Shown here piece after piece: positions 54,301 to 63,099 of a stretch of 64,000 bases of DNA. A model generated the notes under the pieces. The model made no database searches and was not told the origin of the DNA. It worked only from the letters and a program-made list of their open reading frames with translations. Where the stretch lies: the NCBI RefSeq assembly GCF_000374065.1, contig NZ_KB893245.1:248001-312000 (forward strand), read 5' to 3'. Origin of the DNA: Spirosoma luteum DSM 19990. Lineage in GTDB: Bacteria > Bacteroidota > Bacteroidia > Cytophagales > Spirosomataceae. The translations under genes and the position numbers were made by a program. The first letter of the stretch is position 1. Every line of letters starts with the position of its first letter.

Positions 54301-54325
54301 CGGATCAATTCATTTCGATCCAACT

Positions 54326-54370
54326 AAACAAAAAAGGGCGGTCAGTTAAACTGACCGCCCTTTTTTGTTT
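54326..54370. terminator. Strong bidirectional terminator between htrA and gmd
   Basis: A perfect 22-bp stem (54326-54347 with 54349-54370) has A-runs on the left and T-runs on the right, so it can end both convergent genes. Confidence 0.93.
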
Positions 54371-54410
54371 GATGTAAAACGACCCTGATTACGTAGGTAA
54401 ACGAGTGAGA

Positions 54411-55523
54411 CTACTCGTAATAGTTCAGAATTTGATGGCCGCTCTTGGACAGAAGCTGGTCGCGCTGGAACAGTGCAATATCGGCAGTCATCATGTCTTT
54501 CACGAGGGCTGCCAAATCATACTTTGGCTTCCAGTTAAGTTGGGTCATTGCTTTGGTTGGATCGCCAAGCAACAAGTCCACTTCTGTTGGGCGGAAATAC
54601 CGTGGGTCGATACAAACGACTGCTTTCCCTATTTCTACGGGGAACTCAGGGTTGGTTGAGCTTGTGACGGTTCCGACCTCCGAAACGCCCTCGCCACTAA
54701 AGCTGAGTTCAACGCCAATCTCGGCAAAGGACATCCGAACAAAATCGCGTACGCTGGTTGTAACGCCGGTTGCAATCACGTAGTCTTCGGGCTTGTCCTG
54801 TTGCAGAATCAGGTACATTGCCTCTACATAATCTTTTGCATGACCCCAGTCGCGCAGGGAGTCGAGATTTCCCAGATAAACCTTGTCCTGTAGCCCCAAC
54901 CCAATACGCGATACGGCCCGGGTAATTTTACGGGTCACGAAGGTTTCTCCCCGAAGTGGCGACTCGTGGTTGAACAGAATCCCATTACAGGCGTACATGT
55001 TATACGCTTCCCGGTAGTTGACCGTAATCCAGTAACCGTACAATTTGGCTACAGCGTAGGGTGAGCGTGGATAGAATGGGGTGGTTTCTGATTGGGCGTG
55101 GCCCTGCACACCGCCGTATAGTTCAGATGTCGAAGCCTGATAAATGCGGGTTTTCTCCGTAAGGCCCAGCAAACGAACAGCCTCCAGAATACGCAACGTT
55201 CCGATACCATCTACCTGAGCAGTATATTCTGGTTCATCGAAACTCACCCGCACATGGGACATAGCACCGAGATTATAAATTTCGTCGGGCTGTACTTCCT
55301 GGATGATGCGGATGATATTGGTCGAATCAGATAAATCGCCGTAGTGGAGAATGAAATGTACGTTTTTTTCGTGCTGGTCTTCGTACATGTGGTCAATACG
55401 CTGCGTATTGAAGAGTGAACTCCGACGTTTGATTCCGTGAACTTCGTATCCTTTTTCCAACAGTAATTCGGCCAGATAGGCGCCATCCTGCCCGGTAATG
55501 CCGGTAATTAGTGCTTTTTTCAT
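54411..55523 (-). CDS. gmd: GDP-mannose 4,6-dehydratase
   Basis: Converts GDP-mannose to GDP-4-keto-6-deoxymannose, the first step towards GDP-fucose and related surface sugars. The 370-residue extended SDR shows the Rossmann motif [13 protein letters not shown], the family word [15 protein letters not shown] and the catalytic pair Tyr-x3-Lys in [12 protein letters not shown]. Length is normal. A GDP-fucose synthetase gene is not in the window, so the final sugar is unknown. Confidence 0.95.
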   Translation of the reverse strand: MKKALITGITGQDGAYLAELLLEKGYEVHGIKRRSSLFNTQRIDHMYEDQHEKNVHFILHYGDLSDSTNIIRIIQEVQPDEIYNLGAMSHVRVSFDEPEYTAQVDGIGTLRILEAVRLLGLTEKTRIYQASTSELYGGVQGHAQSETTPFYPRSPYAVAKLYGYWITVNYREAYNMYACNGILFNHESPLRGETFVTRKITRAVSRIGLGLQDKVYLGNLDSLRDWGHAKDYVEAMYLILQQDKPEDYVIATGVTTSVRDFVRMSFAEIGVELSFSGEGVSEVGTVTSSTNPEFPVEIGKAVVCIDPRYFRPTEVDLLLGDPTKAMTQLNWKPKYDLAALVKDMMTADIALFQRDQLLSKSGHQILNYYE

Positions 55524-55601
55524 TTATTTAAACAGGTCAATACCAATGCTTTGAATTATCTTAACCAGGCAAAGTTAACGTATACCAGTGGAATTTATAA
55601 A

Positions 55602-56198
55602 CTACTTTATCAATAGGCTGCGTCGAATATCTACTTTATCGGGCTGTAACTGCGCCGACGTAATTAGTCGGCGAATGGCCGAGTAGTAGCGTTCTGCGTC
55701 TAAACGACGCATAAAATCACCCACCTTTAATTTATAGGTTGGTTGATTATAACTCAGGTAAGGGTTCAGTTCGGGGAAATTTTGTGTAATAAGCAACTTG
55801 GCATCTTCAACCTGCTGACGTTGCGTTCCTACATAAACCTGAATACGGTAACCCGGCGCATAGCGGATAGAACGGTTTTCATCAGCTAGCGTATCAAGTG
55901 CCATGTCGAGCTTGCGGTTGATGTGGAGTGCTTCTACGGGGGCCGTCGTTTTACGGGTATCCGGTTTGCGGGGCGTCGTTGCTGGAGCGGGCACGGGTAC
56001 CGGTGGACGATTGACTGCGGGCGGGGCAGGGGGGACTGAGTTATAAACAGGCCTTACCGAAGAGAGATCCTCATTATAACTGTTGTAATCGACAGTAACT
56101 GAGCCACGACCTGAAGATACAGAACGACTGCCTGCACAACCACTAATAAGGAGTACCGTGAGTAGTAAAAATCCGCACAATCTGCCGGTCATAAGCAT
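55602..56198 (-). CDS. SPOR-domain lipoprotein
   Basis: Envelope lipoprotein of 198 residues. The lipobox is LLISGC (Cys21). A Pro/Val-rich linker (about 50-90) leads to a C-terminal SPOR-like domain (about 110-190, with YRIQVYVGTQRQQVEDAKLLI and YKLKVGDFMRRLDAERYYSAIRRL). SPOR domains bind denuded peptidoglycan glycan strands, often at division sites. It is divergent from murB, another wall gene, across 115 bp. Confidence 0.88.
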   Translation of the reverse strand: MLMTGRLCGFLLLTVLLISGCAGSRSVSSGRGSVTVDYNSYNEDLSSVRPVYNSVPPAPPAVNRPPVPVPAPATTPRKPDTRKTTAPVEALHINRKLDMALDTLADENRSIRYAPGYRIQVYVGTQRQQVEDAKLLITQNFPELNPYLSYNQPTYKLKVGDFMRRLDAERYYSAIRRLITSAQLQPDKVDIRRSLLIK

Positions 56199-56285
56199 TA
56201 TTCGATAGCGTACAAAAATAGTCGTTTTGGGATTATAATACGTTAATCTGCTGATTCAACTTATCAGGCCGTTCCAAATTTTGGT

Positions 56286-56293
56286 TAATTTTG
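56286..56293 (+). promoter_or_regulatory. Possible -7 box of the murB promoter
   Basis: TAATTTTG matches TAnnTTTG and lies 20 bp before the murB ATG. No clear TTTG is seen at the -33 position, so the call is weak. Confidence 0.3.
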
Positions 56294-56313
56294 ACTTTCA
56301 TCGTCCATAAGAC

Positions 56314-57339
56314 ATGTTGAACATAGAAAGCCATGTATCACTCAAACCCTATAATACGTTTCGTATTGATGCTAAGGCACGGTACTGGGTTGAGATTACG
56401 TGCGAAGAAGATATCCATACGTTACTCCAGTTGACCGACTTTGTGGATACGCCCAAGCTGATTTTGGGCGGGGGGAGTAATGTTCTTTTGTGCCGGGATT
56501 TTGACGGTTTAGTTATCAACGTTAACATCCAGGGAATTGAGGTAATCCGTGCCGATGATGATCATACCTATATAACGGCTGGAGCCGGTGTGAACTGGCA
56601 TAAACTGGTTATGTTTTGCGTAGAGCATGGTTATGCTGGTATGGAGAATCTATCATTGATTCCAGGAACGGTAGGTGCCGCACCCATGCAGAATATTGGG
56701 GCCTATGGCGTAGAACTGGAACAGGTGTTTGACTCACTAACGGCGATACATATACAGACGGGCGAAAAACGGACTTTCTCCTATGCCGACTGTGCATTTG
56801 GCTACCGGGAAAGCATCTTCAAGCGTGAGCTAAGGGATCAGTATATCATTACCAATGTAACTTTTCGGCTTGATAAGCAGCCTATTTTTCATACTCGCTA
56901 CGGAGCCATTAGAGAAACGCTGGCCGAAATGGGGGTATCGGACGATAATTTATCGATTAAGGCAATCAGCGAAGCCGTTATCCATATCCGGCGCAGCAAA
57001 CTTCCTGACCCTGCCGAAATTGGTAATGCTGGAAGTTTTTTCAAAAATCCTGAGGTGCCAAAACCACAGTTTGAGCGTCTGAAGGCTAAATACCCAGTGT
57101 TGCCAGGGTATCCTATTGGTGATGATGTAGTAAAAATACCGGCGGGATGGCTCATTGAACAGGCAGGCTGGAAAGGATACCGAACCGGCGATACAGGGGT
57201 CCATACAAAACAGGCACTGGTGTTGGTTAACTATGATAATGCTACCGGAAACGAGATTATGACGCTCGCCAGGCAAATACAGCAGTCTGTACTGGAAACC
57301 TTCGGCATTCTGATTTCCCCCGAAGTGAACATTGTTTGA
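56314..57339 (+). CDS. murB: UDP-N-acetylenolpyruvoylglucosamine reductase
   Basis: Makes UDP-N-acetylmuramate for peptidoglycan using NADPH and FAD. The 341-residue protein has FAD-binding words GGGSNVLLCRDFDG and GTVGAAPMQNIGAYG, YRESIFKR with the catalytic Arg, and NAGSFFKNP with the catalytic Ser. The C-terminal part (PAGWLIEQAGWKGYRTGDTGVH) is the type I form as in E. coli. A long hairpin follows its stop. Confidence 0.96.
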   Translation: MLNIESHVSLKPYNTFRIDAKARYWVEITCEEDIHTLLQLTDFVDTPKLILGGGSNVLLCRDFDGLVINVNIQGIEVIRADDDHTYITAGAGVNWHKLVMFCVEHGYAGMENLSLIPGTVGAAPMQNIGAYGVELEQVFDSLTAIHIQTGEKRTFSYADCAFGYRESIFKRELRDQYIITNVTFRLDKQPIFHTRYGAIRETLAEMGVSDDNLSIKAISEAVIHIRRSKLPDPAEIGNAGSFFKNPEVPKPQFERLKAKYPVLPGYPIGDDVVKIPAGWLIEQAGWKGYRTGDTGVHTKQALVLVNYDNATGNEIMTLARQIQQSVLETFGILISPEVNIV

Positions 57340-57352
57340 AAAGTCGTAGTGC

Positions 57353-57430
57353 CACAACAATTAAAAGTCTCCGGTGGCTGACCGAAAGCAATAATAGCGC
57401 GTCAGCCACCGAAGACTTTTAATTGTTGTG
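57353..57430. terminator. 30-bp hairpin between murB and the ROK gene, GCGTCAGCCA repeat family
   Basis: Arms 57353-57382 and 57401-57430 are reverse complements with one mismatch in 30 and an 18-base loop. It lies between convergent stops (57339 and 57443), so it could end both. The core GGTGGCTGAC / GTCAGCCACC is shared with the hairpin at 2295-2353. Confidence 0.75.
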
Positions 57431-57442
57431 AATTATAAGGCT

Positions 57443-58357
57443 TTATTCGAAGCAGAGCGAAGCTGCGCCAAGTAAACCAGCGTCATTCCCAAGGGTAGCC
57501 CGTTTAATGCTCAGGCCATTCTTGTAATAGTCATTGAGCCAGTAATCGAGGGTTTTGTTGACAGAGGGCATAATATAGTCGAAGGAAGCGGATAGTCCAC
57601 CACCAATCAACACCTGCTTTATATCGAGTATTTTAATAAGAGCGGCCAGCCCTTCGCCGAGCATTTCGCCTACCTCGCCCCATACTTGTAAGGCCAGCTC
57701 ATCCCCCTCGGCGGCAGCTGCTACCAGACCTGTTGTGGATATATGCCCGTCATCAGGCAACGACGTTTCACCCTTAAATGCTGTCCGGCGTTCGTTGGCC
57801 AGTTGAAGCAATTCAACCTTGCCAATATTCCGCTCCAGCACCCGGCCATTACGGGATGGGATATGACCCGGTTCCATGGCATTACCATCGCCCCCCGTAA
57901 AAATCTTTTTATTGATAATAGCCGCCCCGCCTATCCCCGTTCCGAGGGTAATGAAGATATAGTTTTCCGTAATCTTTTCTTCGGCAAAGTAATACTCACC
58001 CAAAGCGGCCGCATTCGCATCATTGGCCAGAAAAAATTGAGTACCCGGAAAACGCTTACTAAGTAAGTCGACCATGGGAATATCATTGATTTCCGGAATA
58101 GCCGTAATCTCGAGCGGAATCGTTCGTTCGCGATTGAGCATACCGGGAAGCCCGATACCCACCTGTTTTATATCCTTATGACTCAATAGTTGTAAGGAAA
58201 CCGCATCGCCAAAGCGATCAATAAAATGGCCCGACTCACGCCAACTAATCGTGTCATGACTATAAAAGTTAGATATTTTGCCAGTATTGGCATCGACAAT
58301 ACCCATTTTGACGTTCGTGCCTCCAACGTCAATACCCAGATACTCAACGGAAGCCAT
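57443..58357 (-). CDS. ROK-family sugar kinase without the zinc-site cysteines
   Basis: Sugar kinase of 304 residues in the ROK family, most likely a glucokinase. The ATP motif is LGIDVGGTNVKMGIVD, the catalytic Asp lies in ANDANAAALGE, and TLGTGIGGAAI follows. The usual CxCGxxGC zinc site is missing; the corresponding region reads GHIPSRNGRVLERNIGKVE. Kinases of the ROK family normally keep those cysteines, so the substrate pocket may be altered, although Bacteroidota homologues can also lack them. No sugar operon is adjacent. Confidence 0.88.
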   Translation of the reverse strand: MASVEYLGIDVGGTNVKMGIVDANTGKISNFYSHDTISWRESGHFIDRFGDAVSLQLLSHKDIKQVGIGLPGMLNRERTIPLEITAIPEINDIPMVDLLSKRFPGTQFFLANDANAAALGEYYFAEEKITENYIFITLGTGIGGAAIINKKIFTGGDGNAMEPGHIPSRNGRVLERNIGKVELLQLANERRTAFKGETSLPDDGHISTTGLVAAAAEGDELALQVWGEVGEMLGEGLAALIKILDIKQVLIGGGLSASFDYIMPSVNKTLDYWLNDYYKNGLSIKRATLGNDAGLLGAASLCFE

Positions 58358-58481
58358 TCGTAGTTATAGTCAGTTTAATAATGAAATTTTAGCAGCGTTC
58401 AGGAATAATAAAGCTGGGCGCAAGATACAAAAGAGTCAGTAGTGAATTATCATCAGTCGCTATTCGTGTGGGTAAATACGC

Positions 58482-59159
58482 TTAAATGTCGCCTAGTTGG
58501 GGACGAATGAGGATTTCTTCCACCACGGCACTGCGGGAAAGTGAATAGGCCCCCCATACACTATCGGCCACATCGGCAGGCTTCAGGAACCGCTCTTCCG
58601 GCAAGTCGGTCCCTTCCCAACTGGCAGTGAGCGTAGCACCCGGCAAAACGGCGGTTACTTTCACATCATGGGGCTTTAGCTCCTCACGCAGCACACGACT
58701 CATGCCCAACAGGGCAAATTTGGAGATACAATAAGAGCCGCCATTGGTGTACGGTGTGATACTGGCCGTTGAGCACATCATAAATATATGGCCCTGCCGA
58801 CGGGTAATCATGCCGTTGAGTAAGCCCCGCGTCAGATGGTAGGCACTACCTAAATTGGTATTCATCACTACATCGAACGTTCCCTCTGCTTCATTTTGAA
58901 TTTGGCCGGGCAAGAAGACACCTGTATTGTTGACGAGTACATCAACCGGTCGTTTCAATGAATGAATATAGGCAAGTAACACATCAACTCCCGCGCGGGT
59001 AGAGAGGTCAGCCGCCACGGGGAATATAGCATCCTGTGGGGGTACATCCTCAACGGAACGGGCACAGATAACCGCGTCAAACCCGGCGGCAATGAACCGG
59101 TCTGCTATGGCGCGTCCAATACCTTTAGTGCCTCCCGTTACAATGATTAGTGGATTCAT
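58482..59159 (-). CDS. Short-chain dehydrogenase/reductase
   Basis: SDR oxidoreductase of 225 residues. The cofactor motif is TGGTKGIGRAIADRF, the NNTG word appears as VNNTGVF, and the active site is a Ser in MCSTASI with Tyr-x3-Lys in YCISKFAL. These features match a classical FabG-like SDR, but the sequence does not reveal its substrate. It stands between the ROK gene and mlaE, divergent from mlaE across 156 bp. Confidence 0.9.
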   Translation of the reverse strand: MNPLIIVTGGTKGIGRAIADRFIAAGFDAVICARSVEDVPPQDAIFPVAADLSTRAGVDVLLAYIHSLKRPVDVLVNNTGVFLPGQIQNEAEGTFDVVMNTNLGSAYHLTRGLLNGMITRRQGHIFMMCSTASITPYTNGGSYCISKFALLGMSRVLREELKPHDVKVTAVLPGATLTASWEGTDLPEERFLKPADVADSVWGAYSLSRSAVVEEILIRPQLGDI

Positions 59160-59315
59160 TAAATTGATAGCTGTAGTTATAGAAATCTAAACGGATAGCC
59201 TTCTGCCTGCTGCGCAAGTTACATCAGAAACCATTCTATCTTTCCGGGGGTTCTTCCGAAGGACTATCATCCGCTGTACATCGGCGGGGCGGTCTATCCG
59301 TTTCGCTACCAGTTT

Positions 59316-60047
59316 ATGTCAAGAATAGGCAATTACTTTCTTTTTTTGGGTACTCTCTTCCGCAATCGGGAGAAACTTGGGGTTTACTTGAAACTCATTT
59401 TGGACGAATGCACCTCCATTGGTGTCGGTTCTATTTTTATTGTAGCCCTGGTCAATACGTTTATCGGGGCCGTTACCTGCGTACAAACGGCGTACAACCT
59501 GACAAACCCCTTCGTGCCCCGAAATATCATTGCGCTCATTGTACGGGATAGCTCCATTCTGGAATTGGCGCCGACGTTGTCATGCATCGTTCTGGCGGGA
59601 AAAGTAGGCTCCAATATTGCCAGTGAACTGGGCACTATGCGCATTACCGAGCAGGTCGATGCCCTAGAGGTGATGGGAATTAACTCCAGCTCCTACCTCA
59701 TCTTGCCTAAGGTAATAGCCTCTGTTCTTATGTTTCCACTGCTGGTAATTATGGCAGGCTTTCTGGCCATTCTGGGTGGGTACATTGCGGGTACGCTGGC
59801 GGGGGTAATTACGCCGGAAGAATATGTATCGGGTTTGCGGTTCGAGTACAAGCCGTTTGGCGTTGTGTTTGCACTGATTAAAACGGTCGTGTTTGCCTTT
59901 TTAGTCTCAACGATTTCGGCTTATCAGGGCTATCAGGTTCGGGGTGGGGCGCTGGAAGTTGGTGCTGCTTCAACAGCGGCCGTAACCAATAGCTGTATTG
60001 CTATTGTAGCCGCCGACTTCGTTCTGACACAGATGCTACTAACTTAA
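59316..60047 (+). CDS. mlaE: MlaE-family ABC transporter permease
   Basis: Permease of a lipid transport system that moves phospholipids between the envelope membranes. The 243-residue protein has five or six hydrophobic helices and the family words FIGAVTCVQTAYNLTNPFV, ASELGTMRITEQVDALEVMGI and GVVFALIKTVVFAFLVS. The ATPase gene follows after 84 bp holding a purine/pyrimidine inverted repeat. The substrate-binding MlaD is not adjacent. Confidence 0.93.
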   Translation: MSRIGNYFLFLGTLFRNREKLGVYLKLILDECTSIGVGSIFIVALVNTFIGAVTCVQTAYNLTNPFVPRNIIALIVRDSSILELAPTLSCIVLAGKVGSNIASELGTMRITEQVDALEVMGINSSSYLILPKVIASVLMFPLLVIMAGFLAILGGYIAGTLAGVITPEEYVSGLRFEYKPFGVVFALIKTVVFAFLVSTISAYQGYQVRGGALEVGAASTAAVTNSCIAIVAADFVLTQMLLT

Positions 60048-60126
60048 AGAGCGAAAGAGCGAAAAAGTGACAAAGCGAAAACGGACGCATCTGCCACTCT
60101 TTCACTCTCTCACTTTTTCACTCTTT
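60046..60126. repeat. Purine/pyrimidine inverted repeat between mlaE and mlaF
   Basis: A GAAAGAGCG-rich arm (60046-60077) faces a CTCTTTCACTCT-rich arm (60095-60126). They are reverse complements with about eight differences in 32, nearly all C/T and so still able to pair as G-U in RNA. It may be a degenerate palindrome or a processing site. Confidence 0.55.
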
Positions 60127-60131
60127 ACATT

Positions 60132-60878
60132 ATGATTACGATCAAAAACATAACAAAAGCCTTCGATGACCGTCAAATTCTGTCAGGTATTGAAGGAGAG
60201 TTTAAACCCGGCGAAACGAGCCTGATTATTGGCGGTAGCGGCACGGGGAAAAGTGTTTTATTGAAGTGTATGATTGGTCTGGTCCAACCGGACTCGGGTG
60301 AGGTAATGTACGATGGTCGAAATTTCCTGACCAGTTCGCTGAATGACCAGAAGGCCATCCGGCGGGAAATGGGGGTACTGTTTCAGGGGTCGGCACTATT
60401 CGATTCAAAATCGGTACTGGATAATGTTCGGTTTCCACTCGATATGCTCACCGACCAGCCGGAGAATGAGAAGCTAGACCGGGCAATGGAATGTCTGAAG
60501 CGCGTCGGTCTGGAAAAAGCAAAGGATTCGATGCCATCCGAAATTAGCGGTGGGATGAAAAAACGCGTCGGTATAGCCCGGGCTATCGTACTGAACCCCA
60601 AATACCTATTCTGCGATGAGCCAAACTCCGGACTTGACCCGTTAACATCGGCTAAAATTGACGAACTGATTGGTGAAATTACCGAGGAGTTTAAGATCAC
60701 TACCGTTGTAATTACCCACGACATGAATTCCATGATGGAGATTGGGGAGAAAATCATGTTTCTCTACAAGGGAAAAAAACTCTGGGAGGGTAATAGCGGT
60801 ACACTAACCCATTCTCATATAGACGAATTGAATGAGTTTATCAATGCCAATAAGCTGATTCGGGAAATGGAGAAGTGA
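60132..60878 (+). CDS. mlaF: MlaF-family ABC transporter ATPase
   Basis: ATPase partner of the MlaE permease, 248 residues. Walker A is GGSGTGKSVLLK, the signature motif is ISGGMKKRVGIARAIV, Walker B is LFCDEPNSGLDP and the switch His lies in VITHDMNS. The signature uses GGMKKR, characteristic of MlaF-type lipid exporters and importers. The gene ends 5 bp from the convergent HhH/barrel gene. Confidence 0.94.
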   Translation: MITIKNITKAFDDRQILSGIEGEFKPGETSLIIGGSGTGKSVLLKCMIGLVQPDSGEVMYDGRNFLTSSLNDQKAIRREMGVLFQGSALFDSKSVLDNVRFPLDMLTDQPENEKLDRAMECLKRVGLEKAKDSMPSEISGGMKKRVGIARAIVLNPKYLFCDEPNSGLDPLTSAKIDELIGEITEEFKITTVVITHDMNSMMEIGEKIMFLYKGKKLWEGNSGTLTHSHIDELNEFINANKLIREMEK

Positions 60879-60882
60879 CTGG

Positions 60883-62967
60883 TTAAAAACGCCAGCGTGC
60901 CTGAATCTTTACTTCCGTCTTGTGCGGAGTACTAATCTGGTCGAGGTCAGAACCAACGGTGGTTTGATTGGTCAGGTCCGTTCTGGCCCAGCGTACCCAT
61001 ATATCTAACTGCTGGCTCAGCCTGTATTGCGCCAGTAAATAATGGCGGACACCATGATTGAAGTACGCCGGAAATGAGAACGCGTACAGTACATCCCGCT
61101 CGTATACGTACTGCCTGCTGTCATAGTTATCCGTACCAAACAATGCTACCCGTCCGCTCAAACTCAGTCGCCGGTAATCGAATGTAGCATCCTGCACCAG
61201 TGCAAATCCCTGAGAAGCCGATTGGCCTGCATACCCAAAACTACCCCACTGTACTCGCGAACGCAGCGATAAACCCGGTATGAGTTTATAGTCTGCATTA
61301 AGCGCGTAACTACGGCGCGTTGTACCGACAACATCTTTTACCTTGCCAATGGTCAGATTCTTCTCCTTATGCTCTTCGTGGTAGATTGCGTAGAACGCCG
61401 TTTGGCGGTTGGGGGTATAGCGGCCCTGTAGCAGGTAGTCGAAACCGCCGGATGGTTTGTCAACCAGGTACTTCAACCACGGAAATTTATAGAAATCAAT
61501 GAATCCGCCTACCGTCACTTTTCGATAAACGGTGTATTTCAGGCCAAGATAAGCCCCCGACTCGTTGTTGTTGCGGCTCCCCTCGCTGAATGCATTCCCG
61601 TAAAAACTATGAAAATTGCGGTCGTAATGGCGGAGAAGAAGAGCTATATCTACTTTTTTGGTTATGCTGGCTAAGGCACCTACTACCGCACCAATACCCC
61701 CCGAATTTTTGACGGAGCCACTACTATGGGCTACCTCGCCAAATAGATTCCAGTTGTGCCAGATGTAACTCCCATGCAGGCCGGCAACCAGGTTTTGCCT
61801 TCCGGTAAAGTCGTATTGATTGTAGGCCAGATCCCGCTTCTGGAAATAATTGTTGAACGTTGTTTGCAGTACTGTGAAACCAAGTTGAAACTGATTTTGG
61901 CTGTGATAGAGCACATGCGCACCCAGATTGGTCTCAAGTAAACTCCCCAGATCGTCAATTTCCGATTTTGTTCGATGAAGCCCGGATGTTTGCAGTGAAC
62001 TGAAGAGGGTTCCCTTACCCAGACTATCCGGTACAATATTCGCATCGCGCCGGTTTCGGGATGCCATGAGTGTAATATCCAGCGTCTTGTTAAAAGCATA
62101 CGTTGCCGTAGCACCCCGAAAGTAACCGTACTCGGTCAGGGAGGTATAGGGCCGGGCACCCAGGGTGGGACGACGAACGGTCTGCACCGTTTCGGCACTT
62201 TTCCCCAGCACGAACCCCGCCGACAGCACCAATCCCTGTCCGATTTGCAGTTGATAGTCCCCCAGCAGGATATTCCGCCAGCGCCCCCGGTTTTGAACCT
62301 GAGCATGAAAGGAAATATAATCCGCTCCGTAGCGATTGGCTGAAGGGTTCCAGTTTACCTGTTCGCCAGGATCTTTTTCCAGCGTTAGCCCGATGCTAAA
62401 AGCGCGCGGCCGACTGTATCGGTAGCGGGCGTACCACTGTCCGGCGTCTCCGAGGTAACGCGTTGGCAGGTTCCCTTTTTTGTCGGGCGTGGCTTCCGTA
62501 AATCCTTTCTGGACTTCAGTTACCCGCTCGTAACGCACAATCAGGTAGTTATCCGTTGGGGTTGGTAACGCACCAAATAAACCCGGAGTACCGGTAACCG
62601 TTACAAAAGGGAGCAACCGCCGGATAGTGGGTAAGTCAAAACCGGGTACTGCCTGCAGTTCGTTAACTGATAGTAAATCGCCCAGTTCTGTACGGTAACT
62701 CATTAAATTGCTTAGCTGACGTTCGGAGAGGAGATACGTAGCTTCCAATTCTTCCCGACTTGCCTTATTCAGATCAAGCTTACTGGCGTAGAGTTGGGTC
62801 AGTGCATCATAAACGGCCTGGTAATCAATACCCTCCGTTTGCACGGGAAACAGGTCCTGTAAATACTTACTGATATCGGCATCCCGACGCGAAGGCATAG
62901 TCGTTTGCGACTGAGCGGCAAACGACATAAAGAAGCCAGCCATCGTGAGCAGGTAAACCGTTCGCAA
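60883..62967 (-). CDS. HhH-domain outer-membrane beta-barrel protein
   Basis: A 694-residue exported protein. After the signal peptide (cut near AQSQ, about residue 21) there are ComEA-like helix-hairpin-helix repeats (about 65-125: LDLNKASREELEATYLLSERQL, SVNELQAVPGFDLPTI), a fold usually associated with DNA binding. From about residue 135 to the end alternating beta strands with many aromatic and Tyr residues, ending in RWRF, indicate a barrel. Similar large HhH/barrel proteins exist across Bacteroidota; a role in DNA uptake is a speculation. Confidence 0.85.
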   Translation of the reverse strand: MRTVYLLTMAGFFMSFAAQSQTTMPSRRDADISKYLQDLFPVQTEGIDYQAVYDALTQLYASKLDLNKASREELEATYLLSERQLSNLMSYRTELGDLLSVNELQAVPGFDLPTIRRLLPFVTVTGTPGLFGALPTPTDNYLIVRYERVTEVQKGFTEATPDKKGNLPTRYLGDAGQWYARYRYSRPRAFSIGLTLEKDPGEQVNWNPSANRYGADYISFHAQVQNRGRWRNILLGDYQLQIGQGLVLSAGFVLGKSAETVQTVRRPTLGARPYTSLTEYGYFRGATATYAFNKTLDITLMASRNRRDANIVPDSLGKGTLFSSLQTSGLHRTKSEIDDLGSLLETNLGAHVLYHSQNQFQLGFTVLQTTFNNYFQKRDLAYNQYDFTGRQNLVAGLHGSYIWHNWNLFGEVAHSSGSVKNSGGIGAVVGALASITKKVDIALLLRHYDRNFHSFYGNAFSEGSRNNNESGAYLGLKYTVYRKVTVGGFIDFYKFPWLKYLVDKPSGGFDYLLQGRYTPNRQTAFYAIYHEEHKEKNLTIGKVKDVVGTTRRSYALNADYKLIPGLSLRSRVQWGSFGYAGQSASQGFALVQDATFDYRRLSLSGRVALFGTDNYDSRQYVYERDVLYAFSFPAYFNHGVRHYLLAQYRLSQQLDIWVRWARTDLTNQTTVGSDLDQISTPHKTEVKIQARWRF

Positions 62968-62986
62968 GATCTTGTCTGTCTAAATA

Positions 62987-63041
62987 AAATAGCCGCTTAT
63001 GGCAAGCAGCCTAATCAACTGCATGCCATAAGCGGCTATTT
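62987..63041 (-). terminator. Terminator of the partial gene at the right edge
   Basis: AAATAGCCGCTTATGGCA (62987-63004) pairs perfectly with its complement at 63024-63041 across a 19-base loop. On the minus strand it is followed by TTTTATTTA. It lies 59 bp past the stop at 63100. Confidence 0.85.
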
Positions 63042-63099
63042 GACGGAATCAATACAAAAAGGATACCACCAAAGAGAAAAAAAACGACGAAAGGGGAAA

